Source: Chitinophagaceae bacterium
GTDB lineage: Bacteria; Bacteroidota; Bacteroidia; Chitinophagales; Chitinophagaceae
Length of the DNA: 64,000 nucleotides
Assembly (NCBI GenBank): GCA_016719165.1
Contig: JADKAJ010000001.1
Location: forward strand, 1,054,001 to 1,118,000
Reading direction: 5' to 3'
Shown here: piece after piece, positions 1 to 8,194 of the stretch
Layout of the letters: each line of letters opens with the position of its first letter
How positions within the stretch are numbered: position 1 is the first letter of the stretch
The notes under the pieces: model-generated
The model's database searches: none
What the model saw: the letters and a program-made list of their open reading frames with translations, nothing else
What the model was told of the DNA's origin: nothing
Made by a program: the position numbers and the translations under genes

Positions 1-2
1 AT

Positions 3-62
3 GACAGCGAGGTACTGAAAGATGTATATGTTGACCAGAACTATCCTTTTATCGTTGATTAA
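3..62 (+). CDS. C-terminal end of an unidentified protein (partial)
   Basis: An open frame enters from the left edge and ends at a TAA at 60-62, giving 19 residues that end in NYPFIVD. It lies 32 bases before the TPR gene on the same strand, so it is probably the preceding gene of the same transcription unit. The fragment is too short to assign to a family. Only the stop codon and the lack of earlier stops in this frame support it. Confidence 0.4.
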   Translation, partial: DSEVLKDVYVDQNYPFIVD

Positions 63-94
63 ATATTACAAATAAAACAAGTAACATAAATTTT

Positions 95-787
95 ATGGCA
101 GAGAACAAAAATGTGCAGGACATGGATAGCAGTGAAGTGGTGATCGCAAAAGCAAAGAGCTTTTGGGATAAGTACAGCAAACCACTGATGATCGTTTCTA
201 CACTTATTATCCTGGTTATTGGCGGCTGGTATGTGTACCAGAATTTTTTCCAAAAACCAAAAGAAGCAAAAGCTATTGAAGCGATGTTCAGGGCAGAAGA
301 ATATTATCGCCTGGATTCTGTAAACCTGGCACTGAATGGTGACGGGCAAAATCTTGGTTTTGTTAAGATCGTTGACAAATTTGGCGGAACAAAAGCCGGT
401 AAACTGGCTTCATTCTATGCCGGCAGCTGCTACCTGAAACTTAATGATTATGAAAAAGCAGTGAAGTACCTGAAAAAATTCAGCAGTAGTTCCGACCTGG
501 TACAGGCAAGAGCATACAAACTCCTGGGTGATGCCTATGCTGATTGGGGAAAGAATGATGAGGCATTAAGTAATTATAAAAAAGCGGGCCGTCATTTCGA
601 GAAAGACGAAGCAAATTCACCGGAATACCTTTTTGCAGCGGCATACTTTGCAGATAAAGTTATGAAGAATCAGAAAGAAGCTATTTCGCTTTACAAGGAG
701 TTGAAAGAAAAATATCCCCGCAGCCAGCAAGCTTTTGATGCTGACAACTACCTTGCTCAATTGGGTGTTTACAGCACTGAAAATTAA
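95..787 (+). CDS. Single-pass membrane protein with C-terminal TPR repeats
   Basis: The 230-residue protein has a charged cytosolic head (1-29), one membrane helix (about 31-48) and a helical-repeat domain (about 100-225) with TPR-like pairs. One such pair is around the motif GSCYLKLNDYEKAVKYLKKF; the last has the Ala-x-Tyr/Phe and Pro-Arg-Ser-Gln-Gln-Ala pattern of TPRs in YfgM/BamD-like proteins. This layout (N-terminal anchor plus periplasmic TPR) resembles the YfgM/TPR_21 family, which acts as a periplasmic chaperone or scaffold; that role is inferred. It is followed two bases later by ribH on the same strand, so the two are very likely cotranscribed. The specific partner is unknown. Confidence 0.85.
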   Translation: MAENKNVQDMDSSEVVIAKAKSFWDKYSKPLMIVSTLIILVIGGWYVYQNFFQKPKEAKAIEAMFRAEEYYRLDSVNLALNGDGQNLGFVKIVDKFGGTKAGKLASFYAGSCYLKLNDYEKAVKYLKKFSSSSDLVQARAYKLLGDAYADWGKNDEALSNYKKAGRHFEKDEANSPEYLFAAAYFADKVMKNQKEAISLYKELKEKYPRSQQAFDADNYLAQLGVYSTEN

Positions 788-789
788 TC

Positions 790-1287
790 ATGGCAGACAT
801 TACCAATAGTAAACTATTACATACTGATACAGGCATTCTGAATAAGGATGCCTGTATCGTTTTGGTGAAAACTGAATGGAATGCCGCCATTGTTGATCAA
901 CTGGAGAGAGGTTGTATTGCCATCCTTGAGCAACATGCCGTTAAGAAAATAATTATCCTAACTGTCCCCGGTGCTGTAGAGATCCCGTTTGCCATAAAAA
1001 GCTTTTGGGAGAATACCGGGAAGAAAAAAAGAGTGGATGCATTTATTGCTTTGGGCTGTGTGATAAAAGGGGATACCCCTCATTTTGAGTATGTATGTAA
1101 GGCCGTAACCGATGGAGTAGGGACACTAAATCTAACTATGCCCGTACCCACAATATTTGGTGTATTGACAGTAAATGATGAACAACAGGCAATGGAAAGA
1201 ATCGGTGGGAAACACGGACATAAAGGAGAGGAAGCAGCAATGACCGCATTAAAAATGATTAGTTTACTGAAATCGTTAAAGAAATAA
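790..1287 (+). CDS. ribH: 6,7-dimethyl-8-ribityllumazine synthase
   Basis: Lumazine synthase condenses 5-amino-6-ribitylamino-uracil with 3,4-dihydroxy-2-butanone 4-phosphate, the penultimate step of riboflavin synthesis in the cytosol. The 165 residues fit the family. The substrate-binding segments are visible: KTEWNAAIVDQL (27-38, with Trp where many homologues have Phe), PGAVEIPFA (60-68), GCVIKGDTPHFEYV (89-102, with catalytic His98) and GVLTVND (124-130). The C-terminal GGKHGHKGEEAA segment binds phosphate. The gene starts two bases after the TPR gene and ends four bases before the LutA-like gene, indicating an operon. No FMN riboswitch is visible upstream, as expected for an internal operon position. 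Confidence 0.97.
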   Translation: MADITNSKLLHTDTGILNKDACIVLVKTEWNAAIVDQLERGCIAILEQHAVKKIIILTVPGAVEIPFAIKSFWENTGKKKRVDAFIALGCVIKGDTPHFEYVCKAVTDGVGTLNLTMPVPTIFGVLTVNDEQQAMERIGGKHGHKGEEAAMTALKMISLLKSLKK

Positions 1288-1290
1288 GTA

Positions 1291-2010
1291 TTGAACGTCC
1301 AGTTATTCATACCATGTTTTGTTGACCAGCTTTATCCAGATACTGCTTTCAATATGGTGAAAGTGCTGGAAAAAGCTGGTTGTACTGTTTCCTATAATAC
1401 ATCCCAGACCTGTTGTGGCCAACCGGCTTTCAATGCCGGTTTCTGGGATGAAGCAAAATCTGTCTGTACTAAATTTCTGAAAGACTTTAGTGGAACGGAT
1501 CTTATCGTAGCGCCCAGTGCCAGCTGCGTGGGCTTTGTCAGAAACTATTACAGCAAATTATTTGAGAACTCATCACATCATCATGCGGTACAGGATATAG
1601 GCAAAAGGATTTTTGAATTTTCGGAGTTCATGCTTCAGGTATTGAAAATAGAAGATGTAGGTGCTGTATTAAACGGTAAAGCCACTTATCATGATTCCTG
1701 TGCAGGACTTAGAGAATGTAAGATAAAGCAGGAACCAAGGAAATTATTATCACATGTAAAAGGGCTTACTCTTACCGAAATGAATGATGTGGAAACCTGT
1801 TGCGGTTTCGGTGGCACTTTTGCTGTAAAGTTTGAAGCGATTTCAATCGGAATGGGTGAGCAGAAAGTAGAGAATGCATTAGCAACAGGGGCCGATTATC
1901 TTATCTCCACAGATATTTCCTGCCTGATGCACCTGCAGGGTTATATCAAACACAAAGGCTATTCGCTGAAGACGATGCACCTGGCAGATGTATTAGCCAG
2001 CGGATGGTAA
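1291..2010 (+). CDS. LutA/YkgE-type cysteine-rich (Fe-S) oxidoreductase subunit
   Basis: The protein has 239 residues with two CCG cysteine-rich domains. The first CCG is at 41-43 (motif TCCGQPAFN), the second at 170-172 (CCGFGGTFAVKF), with YHDSC at 133-137. This is the architecture of LutA, which with LutB and LutC oxidises L-lactate, and of glycolate oxidase GlcF-like and heterodisulfide reductase subunits. The start is TTG at 1291: the conserved strand FIPCFVDQLYP begins immediately after it and the next in-frame Met (residue 22) would remove it. It lies four bases after ribH. No LutB or LutC gene is in the window, so the substrate is uncertain. Confidence 0.88.
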   Translation: MNVQLFIPCFVDQLYPDTAFNMVKVLEKAGCTVSYNTSQTCCGQPAFNAGFWDEAKSVCTKFLKDFSGTDLIVAPSASCVGFVRNYYSKLFENSSHHHAVQDIGKRIFEFSEFMLQVLKIEDVGAVLNGKATYHDSCAGLRECKIKQEPRKLLSHVKGLTLTEMNDVETCCGFGGTFAVKFEAISIGMGEQKVENALATGADYLISTDISCLMHLQGYIKHKGYSLKTMHLADVLASGW

Positions 2011-2055
2011 GTTCTTCTGATAATTTTTTTTCAATACAGAATTCAACTTTCCAAG

Positions 2056-2937
2056 TTATTGTCTGATTCTTCTTGGAAGATTTTCCGGTACAGTACCCGT
2101 TCTTAAATTCATTTGATATATAGAGTATTTACCAGGATTATTAGGATCATAATACAAAGTATTGCGTTTCAGGTAAAGCTCATTAAGTAAATTATCTACT
2201 GGTTTTATTTTAGAAGCACTTTGCGTATGCTTCATATCCTGTTGATAGGCTACATATAAAACCAGCTGAGGACGAATACCCGGATTTTCATTTTTAGGCG
2301 AGGCGAATAATTGGCCTGCCGAAAATGATGTATTGCGATTTTCATCAGGAACTATCATGAACCCATTATTCTTGCCTTTGATTATATTGTTTAAAACAAT
2401 ATCAGTTACATCTGTACTGGCGGGAATATCTTTGTTTTTTGTTTCTATTGTTACTGATGACTGGTTTTCAAAGTTTGTTTTGGGTTGAGAATTCCACGTT
2501 GTTGAAGAATCCTCCCACTTATCTAATACCTGCCTGATATGAATGATACTGGTTTTTGCATTATCATTAACAGCAAATTCAGCATGAATAGGATATAATA
2601 CCAGTTCAGCCTGCAAAATGAGTAATGGGTTATCAAGTATTTCAACAGGTATTAAATTATAATTGAATTCAAGCAAAGAACGGCAGAGCAATTCTTTGCC
2701 GTTATCCATCCAGTTAGCGGCTCCGATAACTGGTGACATATCGCCTGCTTTATCTACTTTTAAATTACTTACAAATACACTTTTTGTAGACGAATCACTC
2801 TCCAGAATAATTTTAAGTATACTTTTTTCATTAGTAAAAGGTAGTACTTTAGATAAAGTTGTATCATTGACCTGAGCTACAGTTGAAATAAATGAAAGTA
2901 ACAAAAAACATATAGTTGTACTTGACTTAAATTTCAT
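2056..2937 (-). CDS. Secreted DNRLRE-domain protein
   Basis: The 293-residue protein starts with a signal peptide (about 1-22, ending TVAQ). The body matches the DNRLRE-type beta-sandwich: SLLEFNYN, LILQAELVLYP, a Trp-containing segment (DKWEDSSTTWNSQP), VTDIVLN, and a closing RPQLVLYV strand. Such domains occur in secreted surface and polysaccharide-associated proteins. No catalytic residues are recognised and no CHU_C/Por sorting domain is visible, so its export probably ends in the periplasm or on the surface by an unknown route. It is convergent with the LutA-like gene (45 bases apart) and has its own upstream region of 132 bases shared with the fasciclin gene terminator. Confidence 0.75.
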   Translation of the reverse strand: MKFKSSTTICFLLLSFISTVAQVNDTTLSKVLPFTNEKSILKIILESDSSTKSVFVSNLKVDKAGDMSPVIGAANWMDNGKELLCRSLLEFNYNLIPVEILDNPLLILQAELVLYPIHAEFAVNDNAKTSIIHIRQVLDKWEDSSTTWNSQPKTNFENQSSVTIETKNKDIPASTDVTDIVLNNIIKGKNNGFMIVPDENRNTSFSAGQLFASPKNENPGIRPQLVLYVAYQQDMKHTQSASKIKPVDNLLNELYLKRNTLYYDPNNPGKYSIYQMNLRTGTVPENLPRRIRQ

Positions 2938-3016
2938 GGTGGAAGGTTTAGTTATTAAATATAACTAATTATTAAAATATATCACACCTACGTTTCAGTT
3001 AAAAATGGTCTGAAAC

Positions 3017-3050
3017 AAAAAATCCTCCGAGAGGTATCGAAGGAGTTTTT
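3017..3050 (-). terminator. Intrinsic terminator of the fasciclin gene
   Basis: An imperfect hairpin (arms TCCTCCGA at 3023-3030 and TCGAAGGA at 3037-3044, one mismatch) is flanked by an A-run and a T-run. Read on the minus strand, it follows the fasciclin stop codon by about 20 bases and is succeeded by a T-rich tract, so it should terminate that transcript before the DNRLRE gene. Confidence 0.6.
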
Positions 3051-3069
3051 CAAAGTGGATTAGCAACAC

Positions 3070-3639
3070 TTATTTGGGAAGAACTACATGATCAATTACA
3101 TGGATAACGCCATTGCTCTGGTAAACATTGCTGATTGTGAGCTGGGCCATACCGCCGTTCTCATCTTTCAGCCAGTATTTAGCATCTTTTTTTATAATCC
3201 ACAACTTTCCTCCTGCAACAGTCACTAATTCAGCAACGCCTTTCCCCTTTTTGATCAATTCATCCAGTTCTTGTGTTCCAAGACGACCAGCTACAACATG
3301 ATAAGTGAGGATAGATGTAAGCCTGGCTTTATTTTCCGGCATTACCAGTGCTTCTACTGTTCCTGCCGGCAGCATACCAAAGGCGTCATTAGTGGGGGCA
3401 AATACTGTGAAAGGACCTGCTGTTTGTAATGTCTCAACCAGACCGGCAGCTTTTACTGCTGCCACCAGGGTAGTATGATCCTTTGAATTAACAGCATTCT
3501 CAACAATATTCTTCGAAGGATACATAGCAGCGCCACCTACTTCCACGGTTTTTTCCTTCATTCTATTTCCCTGGGCAAAGGCACTATTCATTGAAAAAAT
3601 AGCAGCAAGCATCAGGCCTGCAAATTTGATTTGTTTCAT
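3070..3639 (-). CDS. Secreted fasciclin (FAS1) domain protein
   Basis: The 189-residue protein has a signal peptide (1-22, cleavage after AFA) and one FAS1 domain (about 53-188). The two conserved FAS1 blocks are present: H1 (GPFTVFAPTNDAFGMLP) and H2 (NGVIHVIDHVVLPK at the very C-terminus), with the central YH dipeptide (LTYHVVAG) between them. FAS1 domains mediate extracellular adhesion or matrix contact. There is no lipobox, so the protein is likely periplasmic or released. It is monocistronic, with a terminator just downstream. Family assignment is secure; biological partner unknown. Confidence 0.92.
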   Translation of the reverse strand: MKQIKFAGLMLAAIFSMNSAFAQGNRMKEKTVEVGGAAMYPSKNIVENAVNSKDHTTLVAAVKAAGLVETLQTAGPFTVFAPTNDAFGMLPAGTVEALVMPENKARLTSILTYHVVAGRLGTQELDELIKKGKGVAELVTVAGGKLWIIKKDAKYWLKDENGGMAQLTISNVYQSNGVIHVIDHVVLPK

Positions 3640-3802
3640 AATTGCTTTGTTTTAAAAATTGATGTTATGATGTATATAAAAGGGTAAGGGCTTTTGAACA
3701 TGCATGAACAGAAAGAGATACGGAGGTGGTGATGGATTTGGATTGGCTTTAATAAAATTTTTATCCAACTTCCACTACATTTGTTTTTATAATAATCTGG
3801 AC

Positions 3803-4213
3803 ATGGCATACTGGCTGATCAAATCGGAACCGTTCAAGTATTCGTGGGAAATGTTTGAAAAGGATAAACAAACTTTTTGGGATGGTGTACGCAACTATGC
3901 TGCCCGAAATAATCTGAAAGCAATGAAAAAAGGTGACCTGACATTCTTTTATCACAGTAATGAAGGGACTGAGATTGTTGGTATCGCTAAAGTCGCCAAA
4001 GAAGCATACCAGGATCCCACTACAGATGATGCTGCCTGGGTAGCCGTCGATTTTAAACCGCACAAAAAATTAAAGAAACCTGTTGGGCTGGCGCAAATTA
4101 AAGCGGACAAACGTTTAGCCAGTATGGCATTGGTAAGATTAGGCCGCCTGTCTGTTCAGCCGGTTACAGAGGAGGAATGGGATATTGTGATGAAAATGGC
4201 AGAAGAACAATGA
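3803..4213 (+). CDS. EVE (PUA-like) domain protein
   Basis: The protein is 136 residues and almost entirely an EVE domain: AYWLIKSEPFKYSWEMF at the start, WDGVRNYAARNNLKAMKKGD, FYHSN, GIAKV and the VDFKPHKKL strand. EVE domains belong to the PUA superfamily and recognise modified bases in DNA or RNA; stand-alone bacterial members of about 140-160 residues are common and of unproven function. The frame is open back to an earlier ATG at 3704, but the ATG at 3803 places the conserved WLIKSEP motif at the N-terminus as in the family, so it is preferred. Confidence 0.9.
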   Translation: MAYWLIKSEPFKYSWEMFEKDKQTFWDGVRNYAARNNLKAMKKGDLTFFYHSNEGTEIVGIAKVAKEAYQDPTTDDAAWVAVDFKPHKKLKKPVGLAQIKADKRLASMALVRLGRLSVQPVTEEEWDIVMKMAEEQ

Positions 4214-4336
4214 ATCATTAATCAGAAGTCAACAGTTCTGCTGCTAAATCCCCTTTAACAAATTGCATGGGTTACTTTTTTCTGATTGGAGGAATCAATA
4301 ACTGATTCTCACCTTTAAACATTTAAAAGTATAGCC

Positions 4337-4732
4337 ATGAACAAACTTATCATCGGGCTGCTCATTATAGCAGCCGGAGCAGGAGTTTATTTTCTGCTCA
4401 GCAAAAAAAAGCACAGTACAGAAACAGCAGACATCAAAAAAGAACTCATTATTGGCACATGGAAAGTTGAAAGCTATCTACCGGCCACAGACAGCTTACA
4501 ACCAAAGTATGTTTATGATTTCCAAAAAGATGGAATGGCTGTAAGATCAGTAAATGGCAAGATCAATACTGATACAGTAAAGTATGAATGGAACAAAATA
4601 AGTCAGTTGGTAATAAAAGAAAATATTACTGACTCAACAGGCAAAGTGTACACCGTGGAAAAGCTGACAAAAGACAGCTTGCAGATTATCGGTGCAGACA
4701 GTGTTGTAGTGACACTGACAAGATCAAAATAG
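4337..4732 (+). CDS. Membrane-anchored lipocalin-like small protein
   Basis: The 131-residue protein has an N-terminal hydrophobic segment (about 3-20, LIIGLLIIAAGAGVYFLL) followed by a lysine-rich stop (SKKKHS), then a compact beta-rich domain beginning with IIGTWKVESY. A G-x-W near the start of the domain followed by alternating strands (YVYDFQKDGMAV, VKYEWNKIS, LVIKEN, LQIIGADSVVVTLTR) is the pattern of the lipocalin-like families common in Bacteroidota. The anchor would place it in the inner membrane facing the periplasm. Ligand unknown. A strong terminator follows directly, so the gene ends its transcription unit. Confidence 0.65.
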   Translation: MNKLIIGLLIIAAGAGVYFLLSKKKHSTETADIKKELIIGTWKVESYLPATDSLQPKYVYDFQKDGMAVRSVNGKINTDTVKYEWNKISQLVIKENITDSTGKVYTVEKLTKDSLQIIGADSVVVTLTRSK

Positions 4733-4734
4733 TA

Positions 4735-4763
4735 CAATGCCCCGCCTTTAAAGCGGGGCATTG
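4735..4763 (+). terminator. Strong intrinsic terminator
   Basis: A perfect 11-bp stem (CAATGCCCCGC at 4735-4745, GCGGGGCATTG at 4753-4763) with a seven-base loop lies two bases after the stop codon of the lipocalin-like gene. The following tract is only modestly T-rich. Confidence 0.8.
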
Positions 4764-4813
4764 ATTTATGCAAAAGAATCCTTTCTGCATCTGTAATTCA
4801 TAAAATCAAAGCC

Positions 4814-5704
4814 ATGAAATATTTTAAATTATTTTCAATCATACTACTGGTACCCTCCATACAGTCTCGCGAAAATAAAGCAACAAATGCCGGTAAATAT
4901 GCGAATGCAGCGTTACCCGTACCGGATGAAGAACCGTCTTATCAGAACTATATAGCTGATTCTGCAGCCAGCCCACAAAAAGAAGAAAAACAACAGCAAC
5001 CAAAAGAAAAGAAACAGCCGCTAGTTAATGCTGAATGGGATAAGAAGATCATTAAAACAGCTTTACTTAACCTGGAAGTTAAAGACTACACCGGTTATTA
5101 TTCTTCACTTCGTGAAAAAATAAAAAATCTCGGTGGATACATTGCACAGGAGGAGCAGCGTCAATCAGCGTACAAAATTGAAAACACCCTGGTTATTAAA
5201 GTACCGGTTGAACAGTTTGATAATGCCCTGGTTCAACTGACAGATAAAGCAGAAAAGCTCAATGAAAAGAAAATCACTTCGCAGGATGTAAGTGCTGAAT
5301 ACATTGACATACGATCAAGAATGGAATCGAAGAAACAGGTTCGCCAGCAGTATATCGCATTATTGAAACAGGCTAAGAATATGGAAGATATCCTGAATGT
5401 TCAATCAGAGATCAACAGCATACAAGAGGAAATAGAAGCTGCCGCTGGCAGAGTTGAATTCCTGGGGCATTCTTCCGCTTACAGTTCAATAAACCTTACT
5501 TATTACCAGGTATTAAATTCTTCTGCCAGTGATAATGATAAGCCGTCATTTGGCACAAGGATCAGTGCTGCATTCAAAACAGGTTGGGAATGGATCACTT
5601 CACTTTTTGTTGGCCTGGTGTCTGTCTGGCCACTCTGTCTGGTCACATTCTTTGCTCTTATTTTTTACAGGAGAATGAAACCAGCTAAAGTGAAGCAATC
5701 CTGA
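4814..5704 (+). CDS. DUF4349 domain protein
   Basis: The 296-residue protein has a hydrophobic N-terminus (1-18), a Lys/Gln/Pro-rich linker (about 55-70), the DUF4349 domain (about 77-285) and a C-terminal membrane helix (about 263-285) with a basic tail. Within the domain the usual elements are visible: a strand (IIKTALLNLEVKDY), LGGYIAQEEQ, IKVPVEQFDNAL, DVSAEYIDIRSRMESKK, a coiled-coil (about 170-210) and SSINLTYYQ. Most family members are lipoproteins, but here no LxxC lipobox follows the leader (VPSIQSRENK). DUF4349 has no proven function; a membrane-associated envelope role is inferred. Confidence 0.85.
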   Translation: MKYFKLFSIILLVPSIQSRENKATNAGKYANAALPVPDEEPSYQNYIADSAASPQKEEKQQQPKEKKQPLVNAEWDKKIIKTALLNLEVKDYTGYYSSLREKIKNLGGYIAQEEQRQSAYKIENTLVIKVPVEQFDNALVQLTDKAEKLNEKKITSQDVSAEYIDIRSRMESKKQVRQQYIALLKQAKNMEDILNVQSEINSIQEEIEAAAGRVEFLGHSSAYSSINLTYYQVLNSSASDNDKPSFGTRISAAFKTGWEWITSLFVGLVSVWPLCLVTFFALIFYRRMKPAKVKQS

Positions 5705-5764
5705 GAAAACATGATTGTGAAGTCACTTGTTTGTACAGGTGGCTTTGCTGTTTTACATTTGGGT

Positions 5765-6454
5765 ATGGCAAAGAAAAAATTGGTTGTGCTGTCCGGAGCA
5801 GGCATCAGCGCTGAAAGTGGGTTAAAAACTTTTCGTGACAGTGATGGACTATGGGAGGGATACAATATAGAAGATGTGGCTACCCCAAGGGCCTGGCGAA
5901 AAGATCCCGGGCTGGTATTGGAATTTTATAATTACCGCAGGAAAAATGTATTGGAGGCCCAACCCAATGCCGCCCATTATGGCTTAGCGGAACTGGAAAA
6001 GGATTTTGATGTTACCATCATTACTCAAAATATAGATGACCTTCATGAAAGAGCCGGTTCTAGCAATGTTCTTCATCTGCATGGCGAAATATTTAAAATG
6101 CGGAGCGAAAGAAACAGTTCATTGATCGCTGAAATCAAAAGCGATATAAAACTGGGGGATGTGGCAGCGGATGGAGCGCAATACCGTCCGCATATTGTAT
6201 GGTTTGAAGAACCTGTCCCGAAAATTGAAGAAGCGATTCCGGTAGTACACAATGCAGATATTTTTGTAGTGGCAGGTACCTCATTAGTGGTGTATCCTGC
6301 TGCAGGCCTGGTAAACTATATTAAGCCGGAAGTCCCGATTTATATAATTGACAAAAAGATTCCTTATATCTCATCAAAACAAAAATTGACGATTATTGAA
6401 ATGCCGGCCACCGAAGGGGTAAAACAATTGAAAGAATTACTCAAAGCTTTTTAA
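5765..6454 (+). CDS. Sir2-family NAD-dependent protein deacylase (zinc-free type)
   Basis: From ATG 5765 the protein has 229 residues and all catalytic sirtuin motifs: GAGISAESG (11-19), TFRD, TQNID (87-91) and catalytic His106 in HLHGE. The Y55-x-x-R58 pair (FYNYRR) matches the class III (SIRT5/CobB) signature for succinyl and malonyl lysine. The four zinc-binding cysteines of the usual small domain are absent: the segment after His106 runs KMRSERNSS with no CxxC, a condition I recall for other Bacteroidota sirtuins. The frame is open from an ATG at 5711, but the start at 5765 matches the family length. The 3' end overlaps the convergent dehydrogenase gene by 14 bases. Confidence 0.92.
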   Translation: MAKKKLVVLSGAGISAESGLKTFRDSDGLWEGYNIEDVATPRAWRKDPGLVLEFYNYRRKNVLEAQPNAAHYGLAELEKDFDVTIITQNIDDLHERAGSSNVLHLHGEIFKMRSERNSSLIAEIKSDIKLGDVAADGAQYRPHIVWFEEPVPKIEEAIPVVHNADIFVVAGTSLVVYPAAGLVNYIKPEVPIYIIDKKIPYISSKQKLTIIEMPATEGVKQLKELLKAF

Positions 6455-7952
6455 CAGTCTCATTAAATTTTACACCCAGCAATTCTAACTCTTTCAATAC
6501 AGGTTGATAGATTTGTTTGGAAGTAGGTATATGCAACCCGGTCATTTTAATTTTTCCATTCAAAATCAGTTTCGTTGCTATGCCTAAAGGAAGGCCTACT
6601 GTTTTAGCCATTGCAGTTCTTAAACTATTTTCTCCTTTAACAACTAAAGAACTGCTGACCACTGACTGCTGACTTCCTGTGCTGTATACAATTTCATGCA
6701 GCATAACAATCATATCCTTATCATAAGGACGTAGTCCCAGTTTTTTTTCTACTGCAAACTGCAGAATATCAGCCGGGCTGCACATTCCTTTATTCACTTT
6801 TGTTTCTTCATCATCCAATCCCAAAAAGAAAAGCTGTTTCAATGTGAGATTTGCTTCATGCATTTTAGAAGCGAGGAAAGCAGCGGCATTATTCTTTACT
6901 GTGTCAATTTCCACTTCCTGCAGATTTCCATTTTCATCAGCCGTCATAAATGATTCAGGCATTGTTTCACCAACCTTATCAGCTTCATTTTCCGCTTCCA
7001 TTAATTGCATAAGGTTTTCAAGCATCCCCTTTGTTTCGGCAAACCGTTCCGTTAGTTTTTGGTTTATCCAGTCACCAAAACCGTTTTTATCCATATGTTC
7101 TTTGAACACTTGTTGCAGGGTTTTGCCATCTGTTTCATATTGCGGTGTTTCATCGGTGAGTTTAAGTTCGATTATATTTTTCCAACCATACATGAAATCA
7201 GGGTGTCGCAATGTCGTGCGGATAAAGGTGGCTGTATTCTCCAGTCCATACAGGGAAGTATAACTAAGTGAATCCCGGTTGGGATACCAGCTCAAAAAAC
7301 CAAGTTCCGGGATATCAACTAATCTGTCTGCTGTAAACAATTCTTCATAGACCTGTTTTTTTTCTTCTCCATTTTCCCGGTAAAGAGCACCTGCTTTCCC
7401 GGCCATAATGATATTTCGGGGATTCCAGCTTATTTTATAGTGCCAGGGATTATCATCACTTTCAGGGGCTACAAGGCCACCGCAATGCGATTTGAATGAA
7501 GTGATCGTTCCGCCATTTGCATGAATATGATCAATCAGTTGCATCGCACTCATATGGTCAATACCGGGATCGAGGCCCATCTCATACAGGAAAAAGAGTT
7601 TATTCTTTTCAATCTCAGCCTGTAATTCTTTTATGCTTTCATCAACATAAGAAGCCGTCAATAAATTCTTTTGGAGCTTTACACAATCCCTGGCCACTTC
7701 AATATGCAGGTGAGGTGGTAATAATGAAATTACAATATCGGCTGAACGAATAAACTGTACTCTTTCATCCGTATTAGTAATATCAAACGATACTGCTTTT
7801 GCATAGGCAGAACCAGCAATTTTTGATTTTGCCAGTTGAAGGTCTGCATCTACTACTACGATAGCCCACTTCTCTGCAGCGGCATTATCTATCAAATAAT
7901 CAATTAATACAGTAGCTGATTTTCCGGCCCCAAACAATAGTATGGTCTTCAT
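6441..7952 (-). CDS. Saccharopine dehydrogenase-like oxidoreductase
   Basis: The 503-residue protein has an N-terminal Rossmann fold (FGAGKSATVLIDYL, 7-20), a domain with SLLPPHLH and the conserved YEMGLDPGIDHMSA segment, and a C-terminal saccharopine dehydrogenase domain. This is the LYS9-type enzyme family that interconverts saccharopine with glutamate and aminoadipate semialdehyde; in bacteria the same fold also serves carboxynorspermidine synthase. The SHCGGLVAPESDDNPWHYKISWNPRN segment is split across well-conserved positions of the saccharopine reductase branch, favouring lysine catabolism. It is transcribed divergently from gyrA across a 242-base region. Substrate assignment is by family resemblance only. 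Confidence 0.88.
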   Translation of the reverse strand: MKTILLFGAGKSATVLIDYLIDNAAAEKWAIVVVDADLQLAKSKIAGSAYAKAVSFDITNTDERVQFIRSADIVISLLPPHLHIEVARDCVKLQKNLLTASYVDESIKELQAEIEKNKLFFLYEMGLDPGIDHMSAMQLIDHIHANGGTITSFKSHCGGLVAPESDDNPWHYKISWNPRNIIMAGKAGALYRENGEEKKQVYEELFTADRLVDIPELGFLSWYPNRDSLSYTSLYGLENTATFIRTTLRHPDFMYGWKNIIELKLTDETPQYETDGKTLQQVFKEHMDKNGFGDWINQKLTERFAETKGMLENLMQLMEAENEADKVGETMPESFMTADENGNLQEVEIDTVKNNAAAFLASKMHEANLTLKQLFFLGLDDEETKVNKGMCSPADILQFAVEKKLGLRPYDKDMIVMLHEIVYSTGSQQSVVSSSLVVKGENSLRTAMAKTVGLPLGIATKLILNGKIKMTGLHIPTSKQIYQPVLKELELLGVKFNETVKKL

Positions 7953-8039
7953 TGGTAATGCTATTTCAAAAACCGAAAATTAGGCCTAAAAAATCATAAT
8001 TAGTGTGGAAATGCTGCTTGTTTTTCAATCGGTTAACTA

Positions 8040-8055
8040 ATCCACACGAGTGGAT
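8040..8055. promoter_or_regulatory. Perfect inverted repeat in the gyrA / dehydrogenase divergent region
   Basis: The 16-base palindrome ATCCAC-ACGA-GTGGAT lies midway in the 242-base divergent region (7953-8194). Its size and symmetry fit a dimeric regulator site. No regulator is identified and it is single-copy here as far as I could see. Confidence 0.35.
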
Positions 8056-8107
8056 AAAATAGCTCAAAAAACACCTCCTTTTATCAGGTTTTCAGGGCAT
8101 AAAAAAG

Positions 8108-8115
8108 TAGATTTG
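8108..8115 (+). promoter_or_regulatory. Candidate -7 element of gyrA
   Basis: TAGATTTG fits the Bacteroidota -7 consensus TAnnTTTG and lies 79 bases before the gyrA start codon. The matching -33 element is weak (TTTTC at 8089-8093, about 15 bases away), so this is a tentative call. Confidence 0.35.
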
Positions 8116-8194
8116 CAAACCCTGAAAAAGCCCCTTTTTTACGGGTTTGAATGACTCAGCAACCAATTAAAAAAACAGAAGGAAATTCACTCAA

